DNA from: an uncultured Eubacteriales bacterium
GTDB lineage: Bacteria > Bacillota > Clostridia > Oscillospirales > CAG-272
Assembly (NCBI GenBank): GCA_934373635.1
Contig: CAKROZ010000005.1
Span: forward strand, 40,871 to 104,870
Length of the DNA stretch: 64,000 nt
Direction: 5' to 3'
Shown here: positions 1 to 7,813 of the stretch, one piece after another
Position numbering within the stretch: the stretch's first letter is position 1
Layout of the letters: each line of letters begins with the position of its first letter
Program-made: the position numbers and the translations under genes
Notes under the pieces: generated by a model
Database searches by the model: none
What the model was told of the DNA's origin: nothing
What the model saw: the letters and a program-made list of their open reading frames with translations, nothing else

Positions 1-10
1 TTCTTTATGC

Positions 11-16
11 TATACT
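11..16 (+). promoter_or_regulatory. Putative extended -10 box of hom
   Basis: TATACT is preceded by TG one base upstream, the extended -10 form. Any -35 element lies outside the window. It is correctly oriented for homoserine dehydrogenase, giving a leader of roughly 80 nt. Confidence 0.35.
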
Positions 17-102
17 TTTACCATTCTTGCATGACGGAAGCGTCCGTCCGACGCCGCTTACGTATCATGTGCGGCGGACGGTTCGGACGGGACGGAGGTT
101 TT

Positions 103-1305
103 ATGACAAAAATTGCGATTCTCGGATTCGGCGTGGTGGGCGGCGGCGTCGCCGACCTTCTCACCGAGCGGGCGGCGGAAGTCGCCGCGCTTGCGGGCGA
201 TGCGGTGGAGATCGGGTACATACTCGACCTGCGCGACTTCCCCGATTCCCCTTTTTCGGACAGGGTTGTCCATGATTTTTCCGTCATTGAGGGAGATCCC
301 GAGGTCGCCGTCGTGATCGAGGTGATGGGTGGCTCGCACCCCGCCTATGAATACACAATGCGCGCGCTCCGCGCGGGAAAGCATGTCATTACCTCCAATA
401 AGGAGGTCGTCGCGGCATACGGCTCGGAATTTCTCGAGGCGGCGCGGTCGGCGGGGGTCGCCTACCGCTTCGAAGCCTCGGTCGGCGGGGGAATCCCCGT
501 CATCGAGCCGATCCTCTCGGTCCTGCGGCAGAACCGCATCACGGAGGTGCGCGGCATTCTCAACGGAACGACCAATTACATCCTGACAAAGATGTTTACC
601 TTCGGCGAAAGTTTCGACTCCGCGCTCGCGGACGCACAGGCGAGGGGGTATGCCGAGCGCAACCCCGACGCGGACATCCTCGGTCTTGACGCCTGCCGAA
701 AGATCGCGATTCTCGCGGCGCTCGTCACGGGGGAGGCGGTCCCTCCCTCCGAGATCCCGACGGAGGGAATCACGCATATCCGCCCCGCGGACGTGCGGCA
801 CGCATCGGGGATCGGTGCGGCAATCAAATTGCTCGGCAGATGCCGTCTCACCGACGAGGGGCGCGCCGAGATCTCGGTCTCCCCTTACCTTGTCTCCTCC
901 GACTCTCCCCTTTCGACGGTGGGAGGCGTCTACAACGCGATCGAGGTCATCGGTGAGCCGGTCGGAAATGTTCTCTTCTACGGCAGGGGCGCCGGTGCCG
1001 GAGCGACGGCTTCCGCCGTCGTCGGCGATCTCGCGGTGATCCTGCGCTCGGGGACGCACACGGCACCCGCCGTCTTCCGTCCCGCTCGTGCGGGCTTTCT
1101 CTGCGGGGAAGAAGAGATCATCGGGCGGCGGTATGTGGCGCTTTCCGAAGAGCCGTCCGATTTTGCCCTTCGCTTTCCTCGGGCGACGCGTCTTTCCTCC
1201 TCGAACGGAGAGTGTGCGTTTCTGACGGAGGCGACGGACGGCTTCGCGCTTTCGCGCGCGCTCGAGGGGCTCTCTCCCCTTTCGGTGATTCCCGTCCTCT
1301 CATAA
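103..1305 (+). CDS. hom: Homoserine dehydrogenase
   Basis: NAD(P)-dependent reduction of aspartate semialdehyde to homoserine, the branch point to threonine and methionine, in the cytosol. The 400-residue protein has an N-terminal Rossmann loop (GFGVVGGGVADLL), then KHVITSNKE, the family motif NGTTNYIL and a catalytic-region stretch NPDADILGLDA. The C-terminal ~70 residues look like a short ACT-like tail, so threonine feedback is possible but the tail is shorter than in typical 430-residue enzymes. I chose the ATG at 103 because GGAGG lies 4 nt upstream and the homology begins there (MTKIAILGFG); the frame is open further upstream but that part is not family-like. No threonine genes are adjacent. 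Its 3' end is overlapped antisense by the convergent symporter gene. Confidence 0.93.
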   Translation: MTKIAILGFGVVGGGVADLLTERAAEVAALAGDAVEIGYILDLRDFPDSPFSDRVVHDFSVIEGDPEVAVVIEVMGGSHPAYEYTMRALRAGKHVITSNKEVVAAYGSEFLEAARSAGVAYRFEASVGGGIPVIEPILSVLRQNRITEVRGILNGTTNYILTKMFTFGESFDSALADAQARGYAERNPDADILGLDACRKIAILAALVTGEAVPPSEIPTEGITHIRPADVRHASGIGAAIKLLGRCRLTDEGRAEISVSPYLVSSDSPLSTVGGVYNAIEVIGEPVGNVLFYGRGAGAGATASAVVGDLAVILRSGTHTAPAVFRPARAGFLCGEEEIIGRRYVALSEEPSDFALRFPRATRLSSSNGECAFLTEATDGFALSRALEGLSPLSVIPVLS

Positions 1306-2563
1306 GATGAGCGGCGAGCGTCTCCCGACGCACGGTATCGGCACCCCGAAGGAGCGCGGAGAGGGACAGAATTCCCGCGAAAAATAACAGAAAATCGCAG
1401 ATGCGGACAAGGAAGACCTCGGACAAAAGCCCTCCGACGCCTGCGGACAGAAGAAAGAAGAACGGATAGAACGTTCTTCTTTTTTTCTTTCCCGTAAGGG
1501 AGGTCAGGGCGACCTCGCCGTAAAAATACCAACAAAGCGACGTGGACGCGGCGAAGGAAAAAAAGCACAGCATCAGTGCGGGGCGCCACACGCCGAGCGG
1601 AGAGGCGGAAAAGGCGGCGGAGAGATAAGAAAAGCCGTCCGAATATCCGTCGGGATTCCCCGCGCCGAGAAGAAGAGAGAATGCCGTCAGCATACAGAGA
1701 AGGACGGTATCGAAAAAGACCTCGCACATGCCGAGAACGCCCTCCGTCGCGGGGGTGACGCCGCGATTGTTCGCGTGGGCGAGCGTGGAGGTTCCGGCGC
1801 CCGCCTCATTGGAGAGAAGTCCGCGACAAAAGCCCTCGCGAAGGCTCGCGGAGAGAAGAAATCCGAAGATCCCCGATGCTGCGGAAGAAGGATTGAAAGC
1901 AGAAGAGAAGATTGCTGCAAGCGTCTCGGGAAGGCGGGAAATGTTTGAAAATATCGTAAAAATGCAAAGAATAATATACAAAAGCGTCGTGATCGGAATG
2001 AGGATCGACGTTTTCTCCATGATTCTTCCCGCGCCGCCGAGAAAGCAAAGAAAGAGAAAAACGACAAATATCGCGGCGAATATCCATGGCGGCAGGGTGT
2101 AAAATGTCTCCGCCGCGCCCGTGACGGCACGGCACTGGAGCGCACTGCCGAGGGAAAAAGCGAGCCCGAGGCATAGCAGTGCATAGACGCCCGCAAGGCA
2201 TCTGCCCGCAGGAAGGCGCTCCCGTATGACGCCGATCATCCCGTCGGGATGCGCGCCGTGCGCGGTGAGGGTGGATTCGGCATATTTTAAGACGGTGGCA
2301 AACAGCGCGCTCGCGAGAAGCCAGAGCACGCTCCCCGCCCCGCCGAGAAGAATCCCGACGGCGACGCCCGTAATGTTCCCGACCCCGAGCGTCCCCGCGA
2401 GGGCGAGCATCAACGTGCCGAAGGAATCGGCGTCACGGGTGAATGCGCCGCGGAGCGTTTTCAGCGTGCGAAGGGGATGAAGCAGGAAAAAGGCGCGCAA
2501 CTTCCAAAGAAAGTAACCGCCCGTGGCGGCGATGAGCATCGGCAAAAGAGCAAGGATCAACAT
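1118..2563 (-). CDS. Sodium:alanine/glycine symporter family (AGCS) transporter
   Basis: Multi-pass inner-membrane protein of 481 residues, with about 10 hydrophobic segments, probably a Na+- or H+-coupled importer of alanine, glycine or similar amino acids. The family signature region is visible (GTLGVGNITGVAVGI), as is the later EAGAGTSTLAHA stretch. The signature usually written GGPGAxFWMW reads GGAGSVLWLL here, so this is a divergent member. The start is the ATG at 2563 with GGAGGA just upstream; the frame is open further upstream but lacks family similarity. The last ~60 residues (after LLRGAD) are very basic and encoded antisense to the end of hom, which suggests the original stop was lost. 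It is last in the leftward operon after the acetyltransferase. Substrate is inferred only. Confidence 0.85.
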   Translation of the reverse strand: MLILALLPMLIAATGGYFLWKLRAFFLLHPLRTLKTLRGAFTRDADSFGTLMLALAGTLGVGNITGVAVGILLGGAGSVLWLLASALFATVLKYAESTLTAHGAHPDGMIGVIRERLPAGRCLAGVYALLCLGLAFSLGSALQCRAVTGAAETFYTLPPWIFAAIFVVFLFLCFLGGAGRIMEKTSILIPITTLLYIILCIFTIFSNISRLPETLAAIFSSAFNPSSAASGIFGFLLSASLREGFCRGLLSNEAGAGTSTLAHANNRGVTPATEGVLGMCEVFFDTVLLCMLTAFSLLLGAGNPDGYSDGFSYLSAAFSASPLGVWRPALMLCFFSFAASTSLCWYFYGEVALTSLTGKKKRRTFYPFFFLLSAGVGGLLSEVFLVRICDFLLFFAGILSLSALLRGADTVRRETLAAHLMRGRESPKGERAPRARAKARSRPSPPSETHTLRSRRKDASPEESEGQNRTALRKAPHTAAR

Positions 2564-2621
2564 AAAAAATTCCTCCGCTTTATGGTATGCGGAGGGATAG
2601 GGTACAATGATAATTAAAAAT

Positions 2622-3533
2622 TCAGTTTTTTTCCTCTTCTCTCCCGCTCTCATAAAAGACCGAGCCGCCGCGGGAAGAAACGCGGCGCAGGATGCGGTCA
2701 AAGAGACGAAGGGAGGGGGTATTCTCTTCCCTGACCTCCGCGCGTACGCAAAGCAGTCCGAGCGGTTGCAAAGCATAGCGAAGAAGTGTCTCGACGGCAT
2801 CCCGTGCGAAGCCGTGCCCGCGGGCATCCGACAAAAGACGCACGGCAAGCGACGCGCCGCCGTGGGCATCGAAACCGTAAAGAAGGATCTCCCCGACAAA
2901 TCTTCCGTCGGCGTGAATGGCAAAGGGCAGCGTCCTGCGGCGCTCCCATTCTCCTCTCGCGGTGCGGAGAAAGAAGGTATCGTCCGTCTGCCCCGCGACA
3001 TCCGAGCGCATATCGTACCCGTAATAGCGGAGCGTCTCCTCGTCACGGCACAGGGTGGCATACGGGGCGGCGTCCCCGTCGGACAAGGGCGCCAATGTGA
3101 CGCGCGCGCCGTGCAGGGTCGGAAGCGCCTCGAGCTCTTCGATCTCGGTGACGGCGCGGACGAGAAGATAGGCGCCCTCCTCGTCGAGAGGCATGCTCTC
3201 GATATGGCGATAGCGGGCACGGAGGGCGGGCAGACGATCGCACGGTGTCTCGGTCAGCACGTAAGGAAGCTCCTCGCCGAGAAGATAGGCGTCCCAACGG
3301 TCGAGAAAAGCGTCGGGATCCCCCGTGCCGTCAAAGGGGACGGGATAGGTGAAGGCATACCGCCCGTCCTCCGAGAGACGCAGGGAGAGACAGCCCGCGT
3401 GCTCGGCGGCGGAAAGTTCCTCTTCCTCTGCGGCAAGCATCAGCTCGCGCGCCTCCTCGGCAAGGTTCGGATACCGCGCATTCCATGCGGCGAGGCGGGA
3501 GGCGTCCACGGGGCTATAAAACAATGTCGTCAT
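2622..3533 (-). CDS. GNAT family N-acetyltransferase with an unknown N-terminal domain
   Basis: A 303-residue protein. Residues ~145-300 match a RimJ/RimL-type GNAT fold: LHGARVTLAPLSDGDA opens the domain, VGEILLYGFD is the beta4/beta5 region, and RGHGFARDAVETLL is the acetyl-CoA pyrophosphate loop (R-x-x-G-x-A). It should transfer acetyl from acetyl-CoA to an amine; the acceptor is unknown. The N-terminal ~140 residues are acidic and match no family I recognise. Its start codon lies inside the last codons of the histidine kinase gene (20-nt overlap), so translation is probably coupled and it belongs to the same operon. It may serve the stress sensed by the two-component system, but nothing in the sequence proves this. 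Confidence 0.8.
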   Translation of the reverse strand: MTTLFYSPVDASRLAAWNARYPNLAEEARELMLAAEEEELSAAEHAGCLSLRLSEDGRYAFTYPVPFDGTGDPDAFLDRWDAYLLGEELPYVLTETPCDRLPALRARYRHIESMPLDEEGAYLLVRAVTEIEELEALPTLHGARVTLAPLSDGDAAPYATLCRDEETLRYYGYDMRSDVAGQTDDTFFLRTARGEWERRRTLPFAIHADGRFVGEILLYGFDAHGGASLAVRLLSDARGHGFARDAVETLLRYALQPLGLLCVRAEVREENTPSLRLFDRILRRVSSRGGSVFYESGREEEKN

Positions 3534-4950
3534 CTCCTTTTTTCTCCGTATAGGGGAAGGACAGGTGCGTGATATAGAGGCCGTCCGAGGTCTCGTAAGA
3601 AAAGCCGATCTTCATCGCGTCCGCGATCCGCTCACAGGTGCGGATTCCGATCCCGCTGCTCTCGGCGCGGTCGTTTTCCTTGATTTTGTTGGTAATTTGT
3701 AAATAAAGGTTTTCACCGTCGAGGGTTCCGAGAAAGGTGATCGGATATTCCTTGTCGGCATACTTTGAGAGATTAGAGAAGATATTGTCGAAAATTCGCA
3801 TCAGGTACGGAGCATCGACAAAGACGAGTGCGTCTCCGAAGATCTCGCCCGTGACGCGCGCCTCCACGGCGTAGCCCTGCTCCCGCATCAGAAGGATATG
3901 CTCGGCGAGCATCTGATCGAAGAGGGTGTCGGCGTCATAGGAGACAAGGTGTAATTCAAGCTCACTGTTCCCGAAGGCGAGAAAGTAACGGAACATGTCG
4001 TCCGAGAGATTTTTCAGGCGGACGGCGGTCGCCTCGGAGGCGGCGATATATTTCTCCATCTCGCTGTCGCTCTCGGCATGAAGCTTCATGATGTCGAGGT
4101 AGCCGAGGAGCACCGTCAGGGGCGTGCGGATGTCGTGGGACATGGAGGTGATCAGCTCGCGGTTCATCTCGAGTACCTTGCGCTCTCCGTCGAGCGTTTC
4201 GATCAGGGAGGAGCGCATCTGCTCGATGTTCTCCGACAGCTTGGAGATCTCATCCTGCACGTCGTCCGAGCGGACCGTATGCTTCATATCCCCGTCCGAC
4301 ACGATGGAAACGTCGTCGGCAAGGCGGGAGATACGGTTCGAGATCCCGCTGTAATAGATCATGAGGATCAGGGTGATGGCGAGGGCGGCGACGGCAAGAC
4401 TGATGATGTTGGCAAGGTCGTAATAGAGGTATTCGGTGAATTCGGCGAGGGTGACGTAAAGGCTCGTGCCGTCGGTCAGGGTGACGATGCCGAAGCCCCT
4501 CTCCTCCGCATACCGGACGAGCTCGTCCCTCGTGGGATAATCGACGGTGATACCGCCGCTCCCGTCTCCCATGAGTCCGTGTCCGCCCGTCGTCCCGCCG
4601 CGGGAGGCGTAGAGAAGCTCTTCCCCGTTATAAAGCGCGAGGTAGACGTAGCGGTTCTTCTTCGCCCATTCGGAGATCTTGTTCGCATCGGTGAATGTGA
4701 CGGCGTTTTCGGTAACGTAATTTTGCAGATCGGAGAGATAGGCGTCCTCCCGCTCCTGCTTTTTCTCGGGGCTGACGTAGAAGGTGTTGACAAAGGTGAC
4801 GATCGAGACGCGGACGATCAGATAGGACGCGCCGCCGACCAAGGCGGCGAGAAGAATGAAGAGAAGGAGCTTCGTTTTCAGGGAATAGACCTTCTCATAG
4901 AGGAAGGAGAAGGGCTTTTGCACCTCTCTGCCCTTTTGTTTTTCAGTCAA
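3514..4950 (-). CDS. Sensor histidine kinase, partner of the adjacent OmpR-type regulator
   Basis: Membrane sensor kinase, 478 residues. TM1 is at ~20-45, followed by an extracytoplasmic loop of ~120 residues, TM2 at ~165-190, then HAMP. The phosphoacceptor box SMSHDIRTPLTVLLGYL (His in SHDIRTP) and a HATPase_c domain with N-box FDNIFSNLSKYAD and G-box SSGIGIRTC follow. The canonical DxGxG box between them is not evident. The start is probably the TTG at 4950, which overlaps the regulator stop by 8 nt (TTGACTGA) and has AAAGGGG upstream. A GTG 13 codons further in is less likely because its ribosome site would be too close. The ATG at 5010 lies deep in the regulator gene and is unlikely. Signal unknown. 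Confidence 0.88.
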   Translation of the reverse strand: MTEKQKGREVQKPFSFLYEKVYSLKTKLLLFILLAALVGGASYLIVRVSIVTFVNTFYVSPEKKQEREDAYLSDLQNYVTENAVTFTDANKISEWAKKNRYVYLALYNGEELLYASRGGTTGGHGLMGDGSGGITVDYPTRDELVRYAEERGFGIVTLTDGTSLYVTLAEFTEYLYYDLANIISLAVAALAITLILMIYYSGISNRISRLADDVSIVSDGDMKHTVRSDDVQDEISKLSENIEQMRSSLIETLDGERKVLEMNRELITSMSHDIRTPLTVLLGYLDIMKLHAESDSEMEKYIAASEATAVRLKNLSDDMFRYFLAFGNSELELHLVSYDADTLFDQMLAEHILLMREQGYAVEARVTGEIFGDALVFVDAPYLMRIFDNIFSNLSKYADKEYPITFLGTLDGENLYLQITNKIKENDRAESSGIGIRTCERIADAMKIGFSYETSDGLYITHLSFPYTEKKGDDDIVL

Positions 4951-5638
4951 TCTGATACCCCTTTCCCCACACGGTGCGAATGAGCTTCGGCGAGGAGGGA
5001 TTTTCCTCAAGCTTACGGCGAAGGTTCAGAATATGGACGGTGACGGTATTGTTCGAGGACGGGAGGGGCATTGCCTCCCAGACCGCCTCGTACATTTCCG
5101 ACGCGTCGACGGCGCGACCGCGGTTCTTCGCGAGGTAGATCAGGACATCCATTTCCTTGTCGCGAATATCGACGACCTCTCCCCTGCGCGTGACCTCCCG
5201 CCTGACGGGATCAAGCTCGATGCCGCCCGCGAGGTGAAGAACATTCGGATCCGCGTTATCGCTTTTTGTTCCGTAGCTGTTGTATCTGCGGGTCAGGGCT
5301 TCCGCCTTGCGCAGAAGCTCGGCGGAGGAAAACGGTTTGACGAGATAATCGTCCCCGCCCTTCGTATAGGCGTTCTCCTTATCGCGTTCGAGCGATTTTG
5401 CGGTGAGGAAAAGCACGGGGAGGGTGGAAAACTTCCGTATCTCCTCCACGGCACGCAGTCCCGACATTTTCGGCATCATGATGTCCATGATCACGAGGTC
5501 AATGCCGCGGTCGGCGCGCACCGTCTCCACGGCGGCGGCGCCGTCGGGCGCCTCGAGCACTTCGTAACCGTTATTTTCAAGCAGCAGACGAACGACCGTG
5601 CGGATGTCCCGCTCGTCGTCGGCGATGAGGATCTTCAT
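4943..5638 (-). CDS. OmpR/PhoB-family response regulator
   Basis: DNA-binding response regulator, 231 residues. The receiver domain (1-120) has the acidic pair DDE near the start, phosphoacceptor Asp in VIMDIMMPKMSG, Thr in LFLTAKS and Lys in YLVKPFS. The C-terminal winged helix (135-231) has NTVTVHILNLRRKLE and ends with the typical RTVWGKGYQID. The start ATG at 5638 follows GGAAGAG. It is first in a leftward operon with histidine kinase, GNAT and AGCS genes; stop/start overlaps imply translational coupling. The 340 bp upstream hold an imperfect tandem repeat. Regulator targets cannot be read from the sequence. Confidence 0.93.
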   Translation of the reverse strand: MKILIADDERDIRTVVRLLLENNGYEVLEAPDGAAAVETVRADRGIDLVIMDIMMPKMSGLRAVEEIRKFSTLPVLFLTAKSLERDKENAYTKGGDDYLVKPFSSAELLRKAEALTRRYNSYGTKSDNADPNVLHLAGGIELDPVRREVTRRGEVVDIRDKEMDVLIYLAKNRGRAVDASEMYEAVWEAMPLPSSNNTVTVHILNLRRKLEENPSSPKLIRTVWGKGYQID

Positions 5639-5721
5639 GCGATCTCTTCCTTTCTCGGGTCTTTTTGTGTTTATGATAGCCCTCCGCACGCGGCGGAGGC
5701 AAGAGAGAATTTGAAAATTTT

Positions 5722-5900
5722 TTGCGAAAATTTATAAGACGGGGGTGTACCCTTCTGCGTCGTCGTGCCGGGGTGGGAGAGTCCGAAGACTTTCTGCGAA
5801 AATTCAGAAGACGGGGTTGCACCCTTCCCCTGCGTCGTCGCGTCAGGATGGAAGAGTCCGAAAACTTTTTTGCGAAAGATCTAAAAGGCGGGATCGCACC
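5722..5900. repeat. Imperfect ~74-bp tandem repeat, about 2.5 copies
   Basis: The word GCGAAAA recurs at 5724, 5796 and (as GCGAAAG) 5872, giving periods of 72 and 76 bp. Each unit contains AAGACGGGG..GCACCCTT, CTGCGTCGTCG and GAGTCCGAA-ACTTT. The third unit is truncated. It fills most of the 343-bp gap upstream of the response regulator gene (5639-5981), where I see no gene. Confidence 0.75.
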
Positions 5901-5981
5901 GCTCTTATGCGCCGCAGTGCAGAGCAAAACGCGTTTTTTCCGCGTCCGCTTGCCTTTTCGGATGTTTTTTAGGGAAACCGG

Positions 5982-6818
5982 TTATTTTTTTCTCAATTGC
6001 CAAAAGGCAACGGCGCTCGCTGCCGCGACGTTCAGAGAGTCGACGCCGTGGAGCATCGGGATCTTCACGGTGTAATCACATTTCGCGATGGTATCGTGCG
6101 AGAGCCCGTCCCCTTCCGCACCGAGAAGGATGGCGAGACGCGTTTCGGAATTCAATGCGGGATCGTCGAGGGAGACCGAGTTGTCGGAGAGCGCCATCGC
6201 CGCGGTCGTAAAGCCGAGGGCGTGCAGTCGCTCGACCCCCTCACTCGCCCATTCCTCGGGCGTCAGGGAGATATATGTCCACGGCACCTGAAGTACGGTG
6301 CCCATGCTCACGCGCACCGCGCGACGGCAGAGGGGATCGCAACAGGTGGGAGTCAGAAGAACGGCATCCATCCCGAGTCCCGCCGCCGAGCGGAAGATGG
6401 CGCCGATGTTCGTCGAGTCGACGATGCCCTCAAGCACCGCAATGCGGGTGGCGTCGCGGCAAAGAGTCGCGACATCCAGCGGAGCGGGACGCCGCATCTC
6501 GGCGAGGACGCCGCGCGTCAGATGGAAGCCCGTCATTTTCTCAAGCAGTGTATGCTCCGCCGTATAGACGGGGAGGTCGGGATTGACACGCTCCGCGAGA
6601 GCAATCACGCGCTCGGCACTCTCGTTGATGAGGCGGCGCTCGGTCAGGAGAGAGACGGGATAGCATCCCGCCTTCACGGCGACCTCGATGACCGTCGGGC
6701 TCTCAGCGATGAAGATCCCACGTTCGGGCTCGAGCCGCCGCCTCTGCTGCGCGCCCGTCAGGCGAACGTAGGCATCAAGCGCGGGGTCGTGAAAATCCGT
6801 GATTTCGATCGTGTTCAA
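5982..6818 (-). CDS. SpoU/TrmH-family RNA 2'-O-methyltransferase
   Basis: SAM-dependent ribose methyltransferase of tRNA or rRNA with a trefoil-knot (SPOUT) fold, 278 residues. SpoU motif 1 is STNIGAIFRSAAGLGMDA, motif 2 is LLGAEGDGLS and motif 3 is VKIPMLHGVDSLNVAAA. An N-terminal substrate-binding region (~1-110) resembles the SpoU_sub_bind type. Exact target is not predictable; RlmB-like or TrmH-like are both possible. It is read leftward after rsgA with a 53-bp gap containing a small tandem duplication. Confidence 0.88.
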   Translation of the reverse strand: MNTIEITDFHDPALDAYVRLTGAQQRRRLEPERGIFIAESPTVIEVAVKAGCYPVSLLTERRLINESAERVIALAERVNPDLPVYTAEHTLLEKMTGFHLTRGVLAEMRRPAPLDVATLCRDATRIAVLEGIVDSTNIGAIFRSAAGLGMDAVLLTPTCCDPLCRRAVRVSMGTVLQVPWTYISLTPEEWASEGVERLHALGFTTAAMALSDNSVSLDDPALNSETRLAILLGAEGDGLSHDTIAKCDYTVKIPMLHGVDSLNVAAASAVAFWQLRKK

Positions 6819-6837
6819 TGAAAGCTCCTCGATGAGA

Positions 6838-6900
6838 ATTTACTTAACAGTGGTTTTTGATTTTTAAGAATTTACTTATAGTTGTTTTTGTTTTTTAAGA
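6838..6900. repeat. 32-bp tandem duplication across the rsgA stop
   Basis: Positions 6870-6900 and 6838-6869 are near-identical on the minus strand (TCTTAAAAA(A/T)CAAAAAC.AC and GTAAAT). The first copy encodes the final rsgA codons (LKNKNNYK) and stop; the second lies just downstream. Confidence 0.7.
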
Positions 6901-7813
6901 TCGCGTAAAGTGTGCGGTAGGAGGCGAGTCGGGAGGGCGCGATCTTCCCTTCCTCCGTCGCACGGGCGACGGCGCACTCCGCGGCGCTTTCCCCGACGTG
7001 CGCACAGTCGGCATAGCGGCACTTGCCGCGATAGGCGCGGAATTCGCGGAAGGTGTCGGGCAGATCCTCGAGCGTGAAGAAGTCAAAGTGCTCGAAGTCG
7101 AGGAGCGAAAAGCCCGGGGTATCGGCAAGGAAGCCGACATGCGCCCCCTCCCCGACGGGAAAGAGTTCTACGTGACGGGTGGTATGCTTTCCCCTCTCGA
7201 TCTTCTCGGAGATCGCCGAGGTCGCGAGGGTGAGGGTGGGAAAGAGCGCGTTCATGAGCGTGGACTTTCCGACTCCGGACGCGCCCGCAAAGGCGGCGGT
7301 AACGCCGTCTCTGACATGCGCGTCGATGTAGGCTTTCAAATCGGAAATTCCGTCATTTTGTAAAGAAGAGGTGACAAAAACGTCGAGTCCGACCTTGCGG
7401 TACAGCTCGGCATAGCGTTCTGCCTCTGCTTCTCCGAGGTCGTTTTTCGTAATGACGACGACGGGAGTGATGGCATTGTGCTCCGCGATCGCGATCAGCT
7501 TATCGAGCGTCGCGGTGACGGGTGTCGGCTTCTTTGCCGCAAGGACAATGAAGAGGATATCAAGGTTTGCCATCGGGGGGCGGATGAGGGCATTTTTGCG
7601 CGGGAGAACCTCGGAGATCACGATGCCGTCGGGGGTGGTATCGTCGATGCGAAGTCTCACATTGTCCCCGACGAGGACGCGCGCGTCATCTCTGCGGAGG
7701 TTGCCCTTCGCGCGGGAGAGAACATGCTCTTCTCCCCGCTCGGCATCATAGGTACGGGTGTCGTAGAGTCCGCCGAGTCCCTTGACGACCTTCCCCTCGG
7801 GCTCGCGTATCAC
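6872..7813 (-). CDS. rsgA: Ribosome small-subunit maturation GTPase RsgA (YloQ/EngC)
   Basis: Circularly permuted GTPase acting late in 30S assembly, 313 residues. An N-terminal OB-fold region precedes the G domain in the order G4 (VITKNDLG), G1 (GASGVGKSTLMN) and G3 (DTPGFSLL). The C-terminal zinc-binding knuckle has Cys/His in GKCRYADCAHVGE and ECAV. Its first codons overlap the rlmN stop by 4 nt (ATGA), so it is co-translated in the large housekeeping cluster. In many Clostridia prpC and prkC lie between rlmN and rsgA; here they do not. Confidence 0.95.
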   Translation of the reverse strand: MIREPEGKVVKGLGGLYDTRTYDAERGEEHVLSRAKGNLRRDDARVLVGDNVRLRIDDTTPDGIVISEVLPRKNALIRPPMANLDILFIVLAAKKPTPVTATLDKLIAIAEHNAITPVVVITKNDLGEAEAERYAELYRKVGLDVFVTSSLQNDGISDLKAYIDAHVRDGVTAAFAGASGVGKSTLMNALFPTLTLATSAISEKIERGKHTTRHVELFPVGEGAHVGFLADTPGFSLLDFEHFDFFTLEDLPDTFREFRAYRGKCRYADCAHVGESAAECAVARATEEGKIAPSRLASYRTLYAILKNKNNYK

